DNA of 64,000 nt, taken from Achromobacter spanius (lineage in GTDB: Bacteria; Pseudomonadota; Gammaproteobacteria; Burkholderiales; Burkholderiaceae_B). How positions within the stretch are numbered: the first letter of the stretch is position 1; each line of letters opens with the position of its first letter. The stretch is taken from NCBI RefSeq assembly GCF_029637605.1, contig NZ_CP121261.1, positions 3,038,001-3,102,000 on the forward strand. The letters run 5' to 3'. The notes beneath the pieces were generated by a model. That model searched no databases, was not told the DNA's origin, and saw only the letters and a list, made by a program, of their open reading frames with translations. Of this stretch, positions 43,422 through 51,791 are shown piece by piece. The translations under genes and the position numbers were made by a program.

Positions 43422-44501
43422 TCAGGCGATGAAATCCATCGCGGCGGGATAGCCTTCCACCGCGCGCGCGGCCAGGATGGCGCGCTGCACCGCGATGGCC
43501 ATGGCTTCGGCCGCCATTACGCCCAGCAACATGACGTTGCCCGGCTTGCCCGACGTGCCGGTGCCCAGCGTAAAAATCGTGTCGCCGTCCAGCATGGTGT
43601 GGATGGGGTTGATGCTGCGGGCCAGTCCATCGTGGGCCATGCCGGCGATTTTCTGCGCCTGCGCCTTGGTCAGCGTGGCATCGGTGGCGACCACGCCGAT
43701 GGTGGTGGCCGTGCCCGCGCGCATCGACCGGGGCAGGTCGCCGGCCAGGATGGCCGCGCGCGTATCCAGGAACTGCTTGCCGTCCGCCGTGCGCGCGCCA
43801 GCCAGGATGCGGCCGGTGGCGGGGTCCAGCACGTCGCCCACTGCGTTGACCGCCACGATGGCGCCCACCGTCACGCCCGCCACCGTCAGCGACGCGCTGC
43901 CGATGCCGCCCTTCATGGCGCGCTTGGGGCCGTACAGCTTGCCCACGGTAGCGCCCGCGCCCGCCCCCACGTTGCCTTCCTCGGGTGCGTCGGTGGACGC
44001 CGTCTTGCACGCCTGGTAGCCCGCCGCCGCATCCGGGCGGATCGACGCATCGCCCACGCCCAGATCGAACAGGATGGCCGACGGCACGATGGGCACGTGC
44101 GCCACGCCGACGTCAAAGCCGATCTTCTTTTCTTCCAGGTAGCGCATCACGCCGCTGGCGGCGTCCAGCCCGAACGCGCTGCCGCCCGACAGCACGATGG
44201 CATGCACTTTTTCCACCATGTTGACGGGGTTGAGCAAATCGGTTTCACGGGTGCCGGGCGCGGCGCCGCGCACATCCACGCCGCCCGTTGCACCCGCTTC
44301 GGCAATGATGACCGTGCAGCCGGTGGGGCGGCGCGTGTCGGTGTAGTGCCCCACGCGCAAGCCCGCAACCTGGGTAATGCTGCCGCCCCCTGGCATCAGC
44401 CGCGAGCCATTGGCTTGGGCGGGCATGCCGCCAGCCATAGCCGCCGCGCCCGCGGCAGCCGCCATGAATGTCCGCCTGTTCCATTGCTGTTCCAAACCCA
44501 T
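43422..44501 (-). CDS. P1-family (S58, DmpA-like) aminopeptidase, Tat-exported
   Basis: A 359-residue Ntn-type self-processing hydrolase. The N-terminus has a twin-arginine signal (NRRTFMAAAAGAAAMAGG). Family landmarks are ITQVAGLRVGHYTDTRRPTG, IVLSGGSAFGLDAASGVMR, GPKRAMKGGIGSAS and TIGVVATDATLTKAQAQKIA. The last surrounds the likely autocleavage Thr; the residue just before that Thr pair is Ala, where NylC-type relatives have Asn. Members release N-terminal D- or L-residues from small peptides or amides. The substrate is unknown and no partner gene is adjacent. Confidence 0.88.
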   Translation of the reverse strand: MGLEQQWNRRTFMAAAAGAAAMAGGMPAQANGSRLMPGGGSITQVAGLRVGHYTDTRRPTGCTVIIAEAGATGGVDVRGAAPGTRETDLLNPVNMVEKVHAIVLSGGSAFGLDAASGVMRYLEEKKIGFDVGVAHVPIVPSAILFDLGVGDASIRPDAAAGYQACKTASTDAPEEGNVGAGAGATVGKLYGPKRAMKGGIGSASLTVAGVTVGAIVAVNAVGDVLDPATGRILAGARTADGKQFLDTRAAILAGDLPRSMRAGTATTIGVVATDATLTKAQAQKIAGMAHDGLARSINPIHTMLDGDTIFTLGTGTSGKPGNVMLLGVMAAEAMAIAVQRAILAARAVEGYPAAMDFIA

Positions 44502-44712
44502 CTCCCTTTCCTTGCGGATGACTTGCTGCGATTTACCCGATGACGCCCCGACCGCTACATACCGATCGGAAACTTGTTAATTACTAAAAGCTATATTTTT
44601 ACTATTCCTTATGCTTTGTGGAAAAATAGGTGCGTTGCTAGAGTGCGGCTATGACGGGGGCCCGCGCATCACGGAGCCCTCCAACATGACACCGATATTC
44701 CGGAGCATTGCC

Positions 44713-45495
44713 ATGAAACTCTTACGCTCGTTGTTCATTGCCGGCCTGATCCAGGCCACCGCCTTGGGCGCCGCCCACGCCCAATCCGGGCTGGACCAGA
44801 TCAAGTCCGCGGGCACCTTCAAAATTGGCACCGAAGGCACCTACGCCCCCTTCACCTTCCACGACGCATCGGGGCAGCTTACCGGTTTTGACGTAGAGAT
44901 TGGGCGCGCCATTGCCGAACGCCTGGGCGTCAAAGCCCAGTTCGTCGAAGGTAAATGGGACGGCCTCATTGCCGGCCTGGACGCCAAGCGCTATGACGTC
45001 GTGATCAACCAGGTGGGCATCACCGACGCGCGCAAACAAAAATACGACTTTTCTGATCCGTACATCTCGTCGGCTGCGGTGTTGATCGTGCGCGACGACA
45101 ACACCAGCATCAAGTCCTTCGATGACCTCAAGGGCAAGAAGTCGGCCAATACGCTGACCAGCAATTTCGGCAAGCTGGCGCAAAGCCACGGCGCGGAAGT
45201 GGTGGCGGTGCAGGGCTTTAACGAAGCCATTGACCTCTTGACCTCGGGCCGCGTGGAAGCCACGGTCAACGACAAGCTATCGTTCCTGGATTTCAAGAAG
45301 CAAAAGCCCAACGCCAAGGTGAAGATCGCCGCCACCGACAAGACCGCTGAATTCAGCAACTCGGGCGTGCTGATGCGCAAGGGCAACCCCGAACTGCAGG
45401 CCGCCATCAACAAGGCCCTGGCGGATATCAAGGCTGACGGCACCTACAAGACCATTTCGGTCAAATACTTCGGCACGGATTTGTCGGCGCAATAA
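44713..45495 (+). CDS. Amino-acid ABC transporter binding protein, cystine type
   Basis: 260 residues from ATG 44713, which opens a normal signal peptide (to AHAQS); a frame from 44611 would not. The type-3 binding-protein fold shows GTEGTYAPFTFHDASGQLTG, KWDGLIAGLDAKRYDVVINQ and KYDFSDPYISS. This is closely similar to E. coli FliY/TcyJ, so cystine is the likeliest ligand. It heads a binding protein-permease-ATPase operon. The 211-bp gap upstream is unusually AT-rich at 44570-44620 (a promoter or regulator region), with no gene. Confidence 0.88.
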   Translation: MKLLRSLFIAGLIQATALGAAHAQSGLDQIKSAGTFKIGTEGTYAPFTFHDASGQLTGFDVEIGRAIAERLGVKAQFVEGKWDGLIAGLDAKRYDVVINQVGITDARKQKYDFSDPYISSAAVLIVRDDNTSIKSFDDLKGKKSANTLTSNFGKLAQSHGAEVVAVQGFNEAIDLLTSGRVEATVNDKLSFLDFKKQKPNAKVKIAATDKTAEFSNSGVLMRKGNPELQAAINKALADIKADGTYKTISVKYFGTDLSAQ

Positions 45496-45510
45496 GCCAC
45501 GGACACACAC

Positions 45511-46260
45511 ATGACGCTACCTACCTGGCTCCAGGCCGTCATCCCCGATTGGCTGCTGGCGCAGATCGGGTCATGGACCGTGCCGGCCTGGGTGCAATTG
45601 ATGGCCGATTCGTTCTGGCCGCTGCTGCACGCCGGGCTGGTGTTCACCGTACCGCTGACCTTGATGTCGTTCGCGCTGGGCCTGGCACTGGCGTTCGTGG
45701 TGGCGTTGATCCGGCTGTTCGGGCCGGCGCCGCTGGTGGCGCTGGTGCGCTTTTATGTGTGGCTGATCCGGGGCACGCCGCTGCTGGTGCAGTTGTTCGT
45801 GATTTTTTACGGCCTGCCCAGCGTGGGCATCGTGCTGGATCCCTTGCCCGCCGCCTTGATCGGCTTCACGCTGAACGTGGGCGCCTACAACTCCGAAGTC
45901 ATCCGGGGTGCCATCGAATCCATTACCAAGGGCCAATGGGAAGCGGCCTACTCGCTGAGCATGACGCGCGGCCAGGCACTGCGCCGCACGATTTTGCCGC
46001 AAGCCGCCCGCGTGGCGGTGCCGCCGCTGTCGAACTCATTCATTGCACTGGTCAAGGACACGTCGCTGGCGGCGGTGCTGACCGTGCCCGAGATCTTCCA
46101 GGCGGCCCAGCGCATTGCGGCGGTTACGTATGAACCGCTGATCCTCTATACCGAAGCCGCGCTGATCTACCTGGTGTTCAGTTCTGTGTTGTCCGCCGCG
46201 CAAGTGCGCCTGGAACGGCGCTTTGGCCAGCACGCGGTGTTTTCCGAGAAGACCCGATGA
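45511..46260 (+). CDS. Amino-acid ABC transporter permease
   Basis: A 249-residue HisMQ-class inner-membrane permease with about five helices. The coupling loop EAAYSLSMTRGQALRRTILP (near 150) and the N-terminal FTVPLTLMSFALGLALA and VWLIRGTPLLVQLFVIFYGL are standard. It resembles YecS/TcyL. The stop overlaps the ATPase start (ATGA at 46257). Confidence 0.92.
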   Translation: MTLPTWLQAVIPDWLLAQIGSWTVPAWVQLMADSFWPLLHAGLVFTVPLTLMSFALGLALAFVVALIRLFGPAPLVALVRFYVWLIRGTPLLVQLFVIFYGLPSVGIVLDPLPAALIGFTLNVGAYNSEVIRGAIESITKGQWEAAYSLSMTRGQALRRTILPQAARVAVPPLSNSFIALVKDTSLAAVLTVPEIFQAAQRIAAVTYEPLILYTEAALIYLVFSSVLSAAQVRLERRFGQHAVFSEKTR

Positions 46261-47012
46261 TACGGCTGCAGAAAATCGAAAAATCGTTTGGCGGCAATCC
46301 GGTGCTCAAGCAGGTGGACGTCAGCATAGCCGAAGGCAGCGTCACCGCGCTGATCGGCCCGTCCGGCAGCGGCAAGAGCACATTGCTACGCTGTGTGAAC
46401 CTGCTGGAAGTGCCCGACTTTGGCACGCTTGCCATCGGCCCCGAAACCGTCGACTTCGAGCCCGGGAAGAAGCTGACGCGGGAACAGGTGCAGCGCGTGC
46501 GCAGGCAGACGGGCATGGTGTTCCAGAATTTTCAGTTGTTCCCGCACCAGACGGTGATGGGCAACGTCATGGAAGGCCTGCTGACCGTAAAGAAGTGGCC
46601 GCTGGACCAGGCCCGCGCGCGCGCGGAAGAGCTGCTGAAGAAAGTGGGCATGTCCGAAAAGGCCGACGCCTGGCCCGCCAACCTGTCTGGCGGACAACAA
46701 CAGCGCGTGGCGATCGCGCGCGCGCTGGCGCCGGCGCCGCGCGTGTTGCTGTGCGACGAACCCACGTCCGCGCTGGACCCCGGCCTGGCGGCCGAAGTGG
46801 TGGATGTGCTGCGCCAGTTGGCCGCCGAAGGCATGACCATGCTGATGGCCACGCACGACCTGCGCCTGGCCGCCAACGTGTCGCGCGAAGTGGTGTTTCT
46901 ATTGGATGGCGTGGTGGTCGAATCCGGTGAATCCCGCACGCTGTTTTCCCGGCCATCGGATCAAAGGACCGCGGCGTTTATTTCAACGCTGACGCAAGAT
47001 GGCGCCTCGTAG
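46257..47012 (+). CDS. Amino-acid ABC transporter ATP-binding protein
   Basis: A 251-residue polar amino-acid ATPase: Walker A GPSGSGKSTLLRCVN, Q-loop MVFQNFQLFPHQTV, signature LSGGQQQRVAIARAL, Walker B VLLCDEPTSALDP. It resembles YecC/TcyN. The stop codon TAG (47010-47012) lies inside the GTAGGATGGGT start of a palindromic repeat copy, so the repeat has inserted at, or defines, the gene end. The last residues (LTQDGAS) are typical enough that little seems lost. Confidence 0.93.
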   Translation: MIRLQKIEKSFGGNPVLKQVDVSIAEGSVTALIGPSGSGKSTLLRCVNLLEVPDFGTLAIGPETVDFEPGKKLTREQVQRVRRQTGMVFQNFQLFPHQTVMGNVMEGLLTVKKWPLDQARARAEELLKKVGMSEKADAWPANLSGGQQQRVAIARALAPAPRVLLCDEPTSALDPGLAAEVVDVLRQLAAEGMTMLMATHDLRLAANVSREVVFLLDGVVVESGESRTLFSRPSDQRTAAFISTLTQDGAS

Positions 47013-47251
47013 GATGGGTGCAGCGCGAACGACCCTGCCCAAGAACACAATCACCGTTCGCGCGAAACCCATCAACCGGCCGTGGACATTTAACCTGCCT
47101 GCAAAAAAACCTGCGTGATGGCCGCGTCGTTGAAGAACGCCACCGTTGCGTGATGGCCCCGATGGTGCAAAACGCCACCGTTGCATGATGGGTTTCGCGC
47201 GGTTCATGGTCGCGTTCTTGGCCGCAGCCTGCCGCGCTGCACCCATCCTAC
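47009..47251. repeat. Repeat block A: facing palindromic repeats around a 35-bp minisatellite
   Basis: The block opens with a forward palindromic unit (47009-47073: GTAGGATGGGTGCAGCGCG ... CGCGCGAAACCCATC) and closes with an inverted unit (47188-47251: GATGGGTTTCGCGCGG ... CTGCACCCATCCTAC). Two 35-bp tandem copies lie between them (47116-47150 and 47151-47185, each ending AACGCCACCGTTGC plus A or G). This is the same family as 4653-5041. A GTCGGA-TCCGAC hairpin follows at about 47253-47272. There is no credible gene in 47013-47588. Confidence 0.88.
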
Positions 47252-47286
47252 GGTCGGACTATTCCGTCCGACATTGCTGACGCCTC

Positions 47287-47563
47287 GTAGGATGGGTGCA
47301 GCGCGAACAACCCTGCCCAAGAACACAATCACCGTTCGCGCGAAACCCATCAACCGGCCGCGAAGGTGGAACCACCCTCCAAAAAAAACGCGCGATGGTC
47401 GCGCCGGTGCAAAACGCCACCGTTGCATGATGGCCCCGATGGTGCAAAACGCCACCGCTGCATGATGGCCCCGATGGTGCAAAACGCCACCGTTGCATGA
47501 TGGGTTTCGCGCGGTTCATGGTCGCGTTCTTGGCCGCAGCCTGCCGCGCTGCACCCATCCTAC
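47287..47563. repeat. Repeat block B: duplicated copy of block A with an expanded minisatellite
   Basis: It has the same layout as block A: forward unit 47287-47351, three 35-bp tandem copies (47393-47427, 47428-47462, 47463-47497; core GGTGCAAAACGCCACCG) and inverted unit 47499-47563. The outer units are almost identical to those of block A, including the flanking CGCCTCGTAGG and CTACGGTCGGAC, so the whole block was duplicated in direct orientation. The difference in minisatellite copy number points to later slippage. Confidence 0.88.
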
Positions 47564-47588
47564 GGTCGGACTCTCTCATCCGACATCA

Positions 47589-48395
47589 TCATTTTGGCGG
47601 CAAATTTCCTGCGGGATCAACCGCTTGGCCGTTGTAGCGGAGCTCGAAATACAGGCCGACCTGCTTGCTGTCGCTGTTGCCCATCTCGGCGATTTTCTGG
47701 CCTTGTTTTACGCTCTGGCCTTCTTTGACCAGCAGCTTGCGGTTGTGCGCGTAGATGCTCAGAAAACTTGCGTTGTGCTTGACGATCACCAGATGGCCGT
47801 AGCCGCGCAGGCCGCTGCCGGAATAGGCCACGGTGCCGCTGGCCGACGCTACCACCGGCGTGCCCGAACTGTTGGAAATGACGATGCCGTTGGATCCGCC
47901 GCCGTCATACCCGCGCGTGACCTTGCCTTGTGCCGGCCATACCAGCGAGATGGCGCCGGGAGGCGCCGTGCGGCGCTTGCCGGCCGATGCAGACGCGCGC
48001 GACGAGCCGGTGGGTTTGGATGCGGACTTGCTGGACTTGGACGTGCGGGCCTGCCCGGCGGGCGGCTCCACCCGCAGCATCTGCCCCACTTCGATCGTGT
48101 TCGAATTCGGCAGGCGGTTCCAGCGCACCAGGTTGCTGACCGTCGTGCCCTGCTTGCGCGCGATCTGGGTCAGCGTGTCGCCGGACTGCACCCGGTAGTA
48201 GCCGGGCTGGACCTTGGTGGTGCCGCACGCCGACAGGAGCAACGCCAGGGCCACGATGCATAGGCCCATCCAGAGCCTCGCCTTGGTCCGCGACAGACGG
48301 GATAAGGTCGTCAAGGACGTGGCAAGAACTGGCGGCGTGGACGCGGTCGGGGCGGACAGGGAAAGCACTGAAACCTGGGGCACAGAAATAGGCAA
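47589..48395 (-). CDS. NlpD-like lipoprotein with LysM and degenerate M23 domain
   Basis: A murein-hydrolase activator-type lipoprotein. It has lipobox LLLSAC, a LysM domain (YYRVQSGDTLTQIARKQGTT) and a C-terminal LytM/M23 domain. The zinc ligands are missing: GIVIS replaces the G-x-D start, YAHN lacks the second His of HxH, and GLYFELRYNG replaces the usual HLHFE. As with E. coli NlpD, it should activate an amidase rather than cut peptidoglycan. The start is uncertain: 48395 is a TTG, and ATG 48269 would leave a very short signal sequence. Repeat block B ends 25 bp past its stop. Confidence 0.88.
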   Translation of the reverse strand: MPISVPQVSVLSLSAPTASTPPVLATSLTTLSRLSRTKARLWMGLCIVALALLLSACGTTKVQPGYYRVQSGDTLTQIARKQGTTVSNLVRWNRLPNSNTIEVGQMLRVEPPAGQARTSKSSKSASKPTGSSRASASAGKRRTAPPGAISLVWPAQGKVTRGYDGGGSNGIVISNSSGTPVVASASGTVAYSGSGLRGYGHLVIVKHNASFLSIYAHNRKLLVKEGQSVKQGQKIAEMGNSDSKQVGLYFELRYNGQAVDPAGNLPPK

Positions 48396-48451
48396 TGGTT
48401 GGGTCTGAACGATCGGATAGGAACGAGCAAGAACGGCAAAAACCAGCTAAA

Positions 48452-48483
48452 CACGCAGAAATCAACACACGCAGAAATCAACG
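48452..48483 (+). repeat. 16-bp direct repeat, two copies
   Basis: CACGCAGAAATCAACA is followed at once by CACGCAGAAATCAACG. It lies in the 237-bp gap between the NlpD-like gene and the second DUF2946 gene, with no reading frame of note. It could be a regulator site or simple slippage. Confidence 0.5.
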
Positions 48484-48632
48484 TAAGCGCGTTAAAGAAT
48501 AGCAAGCGCGAGCAAGCAGGTCGGCAAGCGGGACAGCCAGCTAGCAAGAAGGGTACCAAGATTTTTGCGAAACCGGTGCCACGCTGGGCCGAGCTGTGCT
48601 GAGCCACGCCGGGCATCGACTAGAATGCCGCT

Positions 48633-49061
48633 ATGTCCGAATTGACCCGCCTCTTCCGCTTCAGGAGCGCCGTGCGCGCCCGGGGCGTGTTGTGGCTGGC
48701 GCTTCTGGCCTTGACCCTGCGCGCGCTGGTGCCTACCGGCTACATGCCGGATGCCAACGCCCTGCATGAAGGCCGGCTGGAAGTCACTTTCTGCTCGGCA
48801 GGCGGCGAATTGTCCACGCTGGATCTGGTGCTGGACAAGCGCAGCCCCGGCGGCCCGACCTCACACGATACCGCCGACACCGGCGCGCAATGTCCCTTCG
48901 GACTGTTGGCGCACGTGGCGCCCGCGCCCACCCCCACCGTCACGCCGATTCTGTTGCCCGCTGGCCGGCCCGCGCCGCCTGCGGCCACCTATCGCGCCCT
49001 GCCCCCGCTGGCCGCCCATGGCCCGCCCTTAGGCTCGCGCGCCCCACCCTTCTTGGCCTGA
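48633..49061 (+). CDS. Second DUF2946 (CruR-like) leader protein heading copper-chaperone genes
   Basis: A 142-residue protein with the DUF2946 layout: a hydrophobic N-terminal segment (16-33), VPTGYMPD, a first cysteine (C54), a second at C87, a proline-rich tail and RAPP at 136-139, three residues from the end. The metal motif is C87-P-F-G instead of CXXC, so it has lost one cysteine relative to the first CruR. It lies 60 bp upstream of SCO1 and PCu(A)C genes, both copper proteins. TAGAAT at 48621-48626 is 6 bp from the ATG with no ribosome site, so the message may be leaderless. Copper-responsive leader function is inferred. Confidence 0.8.
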   Translation: MSELTRLFRFRSAVRARGVLWLALLALTLRALVPTGYMPDANALHEGRLEVTFCSAGGELSTLDLVLDKRSPGGPTSHDTADTGAQCPFGLLAHVAPAPTPTVTPILLPAGRPAPPAATYRALPPLAAHGPPLGSRAPPFLA

Positions 49062-49121
49062 CTCCGCCTGACCGCGCGGCCCCGCCGCGCGCCTAGCCAC
49101 ACGTCAACCCAAGAGGTTTTC

Positions 49122-49754
49122 ATGCGTTTCCCGCGCTCTATGTCATTGCGCGCGCCCGCGGGCGCCGCGCCTTCCCACGCGCCCGATCCCCGACGCCGCC
49201 TGCTCTTGTCTTCCCTGGCCCTGCTGGCCCTGAGCGGCTGCGGCCCCGACGCCCCCAAACTCCACGGCATGGACTTGTCCGGCATGCCCACGGGCGATTT
49301 CCAACTGCAGGACAAGACCGGTCAAGAGCGCCGGCTGGCTGACTACCGTGGCCACCCCATCCTGCTCTTCTTCGGCTTTACCCAATGCCCCGACATCTGC
49401 CCCACGGCGCTGACCCGCGCCCTGGAAATGAAGGATCTGCTGGGCGCCGAGGCCGACAAGTTGCGCGTGCTGTTCATCACCGTGGACCCCGAGCGCGACA
49501 CGCCGGAAATCCTCAGTGCCTACACCGAGGCCTTCGACCCCAGCTTCGTGGGCCTGCGCGGCTCGGCGGAACAGACCCGCGCCGCCGCCCAGTCCTTCAA
49601 AGTGTTCTATCAGAAGGTTCCCACCGGCTCGTCCTACACCATGGACCACACCGCACTGACCTACGTGATCGACGCCCAGGGCAAGTTGCGCCTGGCGCTA
49701 CGCCACGCACAAACCGCCGCCGAGTGCGTGGAAGACCTGCGCACCGTGCTGTAG
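49122..49754 (+). CDS. SCO1/SenC copper chaperone lipoprotein
   Basis: 210 residues. The lipobox LALSGC (lipid cysteine C40) follows a long basic leader. The thioredoxin-like SCO domain has the copper ligands C89 and C93 in FTQCPDICP and H176 in YTMDHTAL. SCO proteins deliver copper to, or reduce, oxidase copper sites. It lies between a CruR-like gene and PCu(A)C, upstream of RegBA and cyoABCD. The cyo enzyme has only CuB, so help to CuB here, or to another oxidase elsewhere, remains open. Confidence 0.95.
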   Translation: MRFPRSMSLRAPAGAAPSHAPDPRRRLLLSSLALLALSGCGPDAPKLHGMDLSGMPTGDFQLQDKTGQERRLADYRGHPILLFFGFTQCPDICPTALTRALEMKDLLGAEADKLRVLFITVDPERDTPEILSAYTEAFDPSFVGLRGSAEQTRAAAQSFKVFYQKVPTGSSYTMDHTALTYVIDAQGKLRLALRHAQTAAECVEDLRTVL

Positions 49755-49839
49755 CGCGGCGCGCCGACCGCGCCCGGGCTTCCTATGGATCCCCTAGCCC
49801 GATATCCCCACACATCCTAATAAATACAGAGACCCCATC

Positions 49840-50337
49840 ATGAAGAACCTCAAGCTGCGCACGTTTGCCACCGCCCTGTCCCTGTCCGTGCTGGCAGGCT
49901 TTGCGTCCCCCTCCCTCGCTGCCGATGCCCCGCTGAAGGTGGAAGACGCCTGGGTTCGCGCCACGGTTCCCAACCAGCACGCCACGGGCGTGTTCATGCG
50001 CCTGACCTCGCCAGACGCGGGCCGCCTGGTGGCCGTGGAGTCCGACGCCGCCAAGCATGTGGAAGTCCACGAAATGGCGATGCAGGACAACGTCATGAAA
50101 ATGCGCCAGGTGCCCGCCGTCGACTTGCCGGCCGGCAAGGCGGTGGACCTGAAGCCGGGCGGCTACCACGTCATGCTGATCGACCTGGCCCGCCAGATCA
50201 CACCGGGCGACCACGTGCAACTGACGCTGATCGTTGAAGATGCCAAGCAGCAACAGCACCGGGTGTCGGTCACGGCAGAAGCGCGCGCGTTGAACGCGAA
50301 AGCCGGCGCTGCGCAAGGCGGCACCCACGGCCACTAA
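49840..50337 (+). CDS. PCu(A)C periplasmic copper chaperone
   Basis: 165 residues with a signal peptide (to SLAADA, residue 28). The Cu(I) motif H-x10-M-x21-H-x-M is exact: H77, M88, H110, M112. It passes Cu(I) to oxidases and works with SCO proteins. The C-terminal GGTHGH tail adds two more histidines. It lies 85 bp after SCO1, probably in one operon headed by the CruR-like gene. Confidence 0.95.
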   Translation: MKNLKLRTFATALSLSVLAGFASPSLAADAPLKVEDAWVRATVPNQHATGVFMRLTSPDAGRLVAVESDAAKHVEVHEMAMQDNVMKMRQVPAVDLPAGKAVDLKPGGYHVMLIDLARQITPGDHVQLTLIVEDAKQQQHRVSVTAEARALNAKAGAAQGGTHGH

Positions 50338-50341
50338 CGCG

Positions 50342-50355
50342 CTCTATATATAGAG
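50342..50355. promoter_or_regulatory. Perfect 14-bp palindrome after the PCu(A)C gene
   Basis: CTCTATATATAGAG is self-complementary and lies 4 bp after the PCu(A)C stop, in the 246-bp gap before regB. It is AT-rich in GC-rich surroundings. It could be an operator or part of the regB promoter; no regulator is identified and no gene is seen in the gap. Confidence 0.35.
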
Positions 50356-50583
50356 GGCATTCATAGAGAACGCGATTGGCGGCGGCAAAACCGGGGACGC
50401 ACACAAGCCCGCGCCGCCAGCGTGTCGCGCTGAATCGCCATACAATGCCTGCACGTCCACCGTCGGCGCCTGAATTCAAGGCCCGACGGCAGCCGGCCAC
50501 TTGCGCCGCGCGCCGGATGCCTGCGTTCCGCGCCGCCGGGCGCTTGACCCGCCGGCGGGCCGCCGGCAACTCTGTGTCTGGAT

Positions 50584-51786
50584 ATGCCCGGTAGTTCCGC
50601 TTTTTCATTCCTGCGTACCCTTTGCAGCCTGCGCTGGCTTGCCATCGCCGGCCAAGCCGCCACCATCCTGCTGGCCAGCAGCGTGCTGGGCCTTGCCCTG
50701 CCGCTTGAGCCCCTGTGGATCGGCGTGGGCGTTCTCATCGGCTTCAATGCCTATGCCAGCCTGCGGCTGCGCCATCCCCGCGACCTGTCCCACGCCACCG
50801 CCTTCGGCCATCTGCTGGTGGACATGGCCGCCTTGTCGTGGATGATTGGCTGGAGCGGCGGCATCAGCAACCCGTTCGGCATGATGTTTTTGATCCTGAC
50901 CGCGCTGGCGGCCCTGGCGCTGCCGCGCAATTGGGCGCTGGCGGCGGCGCTGGCCGGTATTTGCGGCTATGCGGCGGCGGGCATCTTCGGCCAGCCCCTG
51001 CGCGGTGACGTAGACACGCACACGCTGCTGCTGTGGGGCCTGGGCGCCAACTTCCTGATTTCGGTGATCGTGGTGCTGGTGTTTTCCACCCGCCTGGCGT
51101 CTGACCTGCGCGCCCGCGAGCGCGAACTGGCCCGCCTGCGCGAACGCTTCACCCGCAATGAAGGCATCGTTGCGCTGGCCACCCACGCCGCCGCGATGGC
51201 GCACGAACTGAACACCCCGCTGGCCACCATGACCTTGCTGGCCGACGAGATCGCCGCCGAGGTCAAGGACGAAGACCTGCGCGAAGATGTGTCCACCCTG
51301 AGCCAATTACTGGCCCTGTGCCGGGAACGCATCCGCAATCTGGCGGTCCCAACCGCCGTGGACCTGGTTCGTGTGGTGGGCCAATGGCGCTTGATCCGGC
51401 CAACGATCGACCTGCAACGCTCGGGCGCCTTGCCCCCCAGCCTGCGGGTGGATCCGGCGATCGCCCACTTGTTGCAGGCGCTGTTGAACAACGCGGCGGA
51501 CGCTGGCGAAGCCGCCGAGACGCTGCGCGTGGACCTGCATCTGGAATATGGCTACGGCGCCTTGCGCGGTGAAGTGCGGGACTACGGGCGGGGCTTCGAC
51601 CCTGACCAGACCCTGCTGCCCGCCACCAGCCTGTTCAACAGCGGCAAGCCGGGCGGGCTGGGCGTCGGCCTGGCGCTGTCGCATGCCACCGTGGAGCAGC
51701 TAGGCGGCGAGATGACCATGACCGCCGCCGTCGGGGGAGGCACCCGCATCCGTTTTTACCTGCCCCTGGGCAACCCCGGAACTTGA
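50584..51786 (+). CDS. regB: Redox-sensing histidine kinase RegB/PrrB/ActS family
   Basis: A 400-residue membrane kinase with about six N-terminal helices (15-170). The quinone-binding motif GGISNPF is at 92-98. The phosphorylated histidine is H207 in AMAHELNTPLATM, and the redox cysteine typical of RegB is C246 in LLALCRERI. A HATPase domain follows with NNAADAGEAAETL and GRGFDP. RegB responds to the quinone pool and oxygen. Its stop overlaps the regA leader. Neighbours are copper chaperones and a quinol oxidase, fitting redox control of respiration. Confidence 0.93.
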   Translation: MPGSSAFSFLRTLCSLRWLAIAGQAATILLASSVLGLALPLEPLWIGVGVLIGFNAYASLRLRHPRDLSHATAFGHLLVDMAALSWMIGWSGGISNPFGMMFLILTALAALALPRNWALAAALAGICGYAAAGIFGQPLRGDVDTHTLLLWGLGANFLISVIVVLVFSTRLASDLRARERELARLRERFTRNEGIVALATHAAAMAHELNTPLATMTLLADEIAAEVKDEDLREDVSTLSQLLALCRERIRNLAVPTAVDLVRVVGQWRLIRPTIDLQRSGALPPSLRVDPAIAHLLQALLNNAADAGEAAETLRVDLHLEYGYGALRGEVRDYGRGFDPDQTLLPATSLFNSGKPGGLGVGLALSHATVEQLGGEMTMTAAVGGGTRIRFYLPLGNPGT

Positions 51787-51791
51787 TTGTG

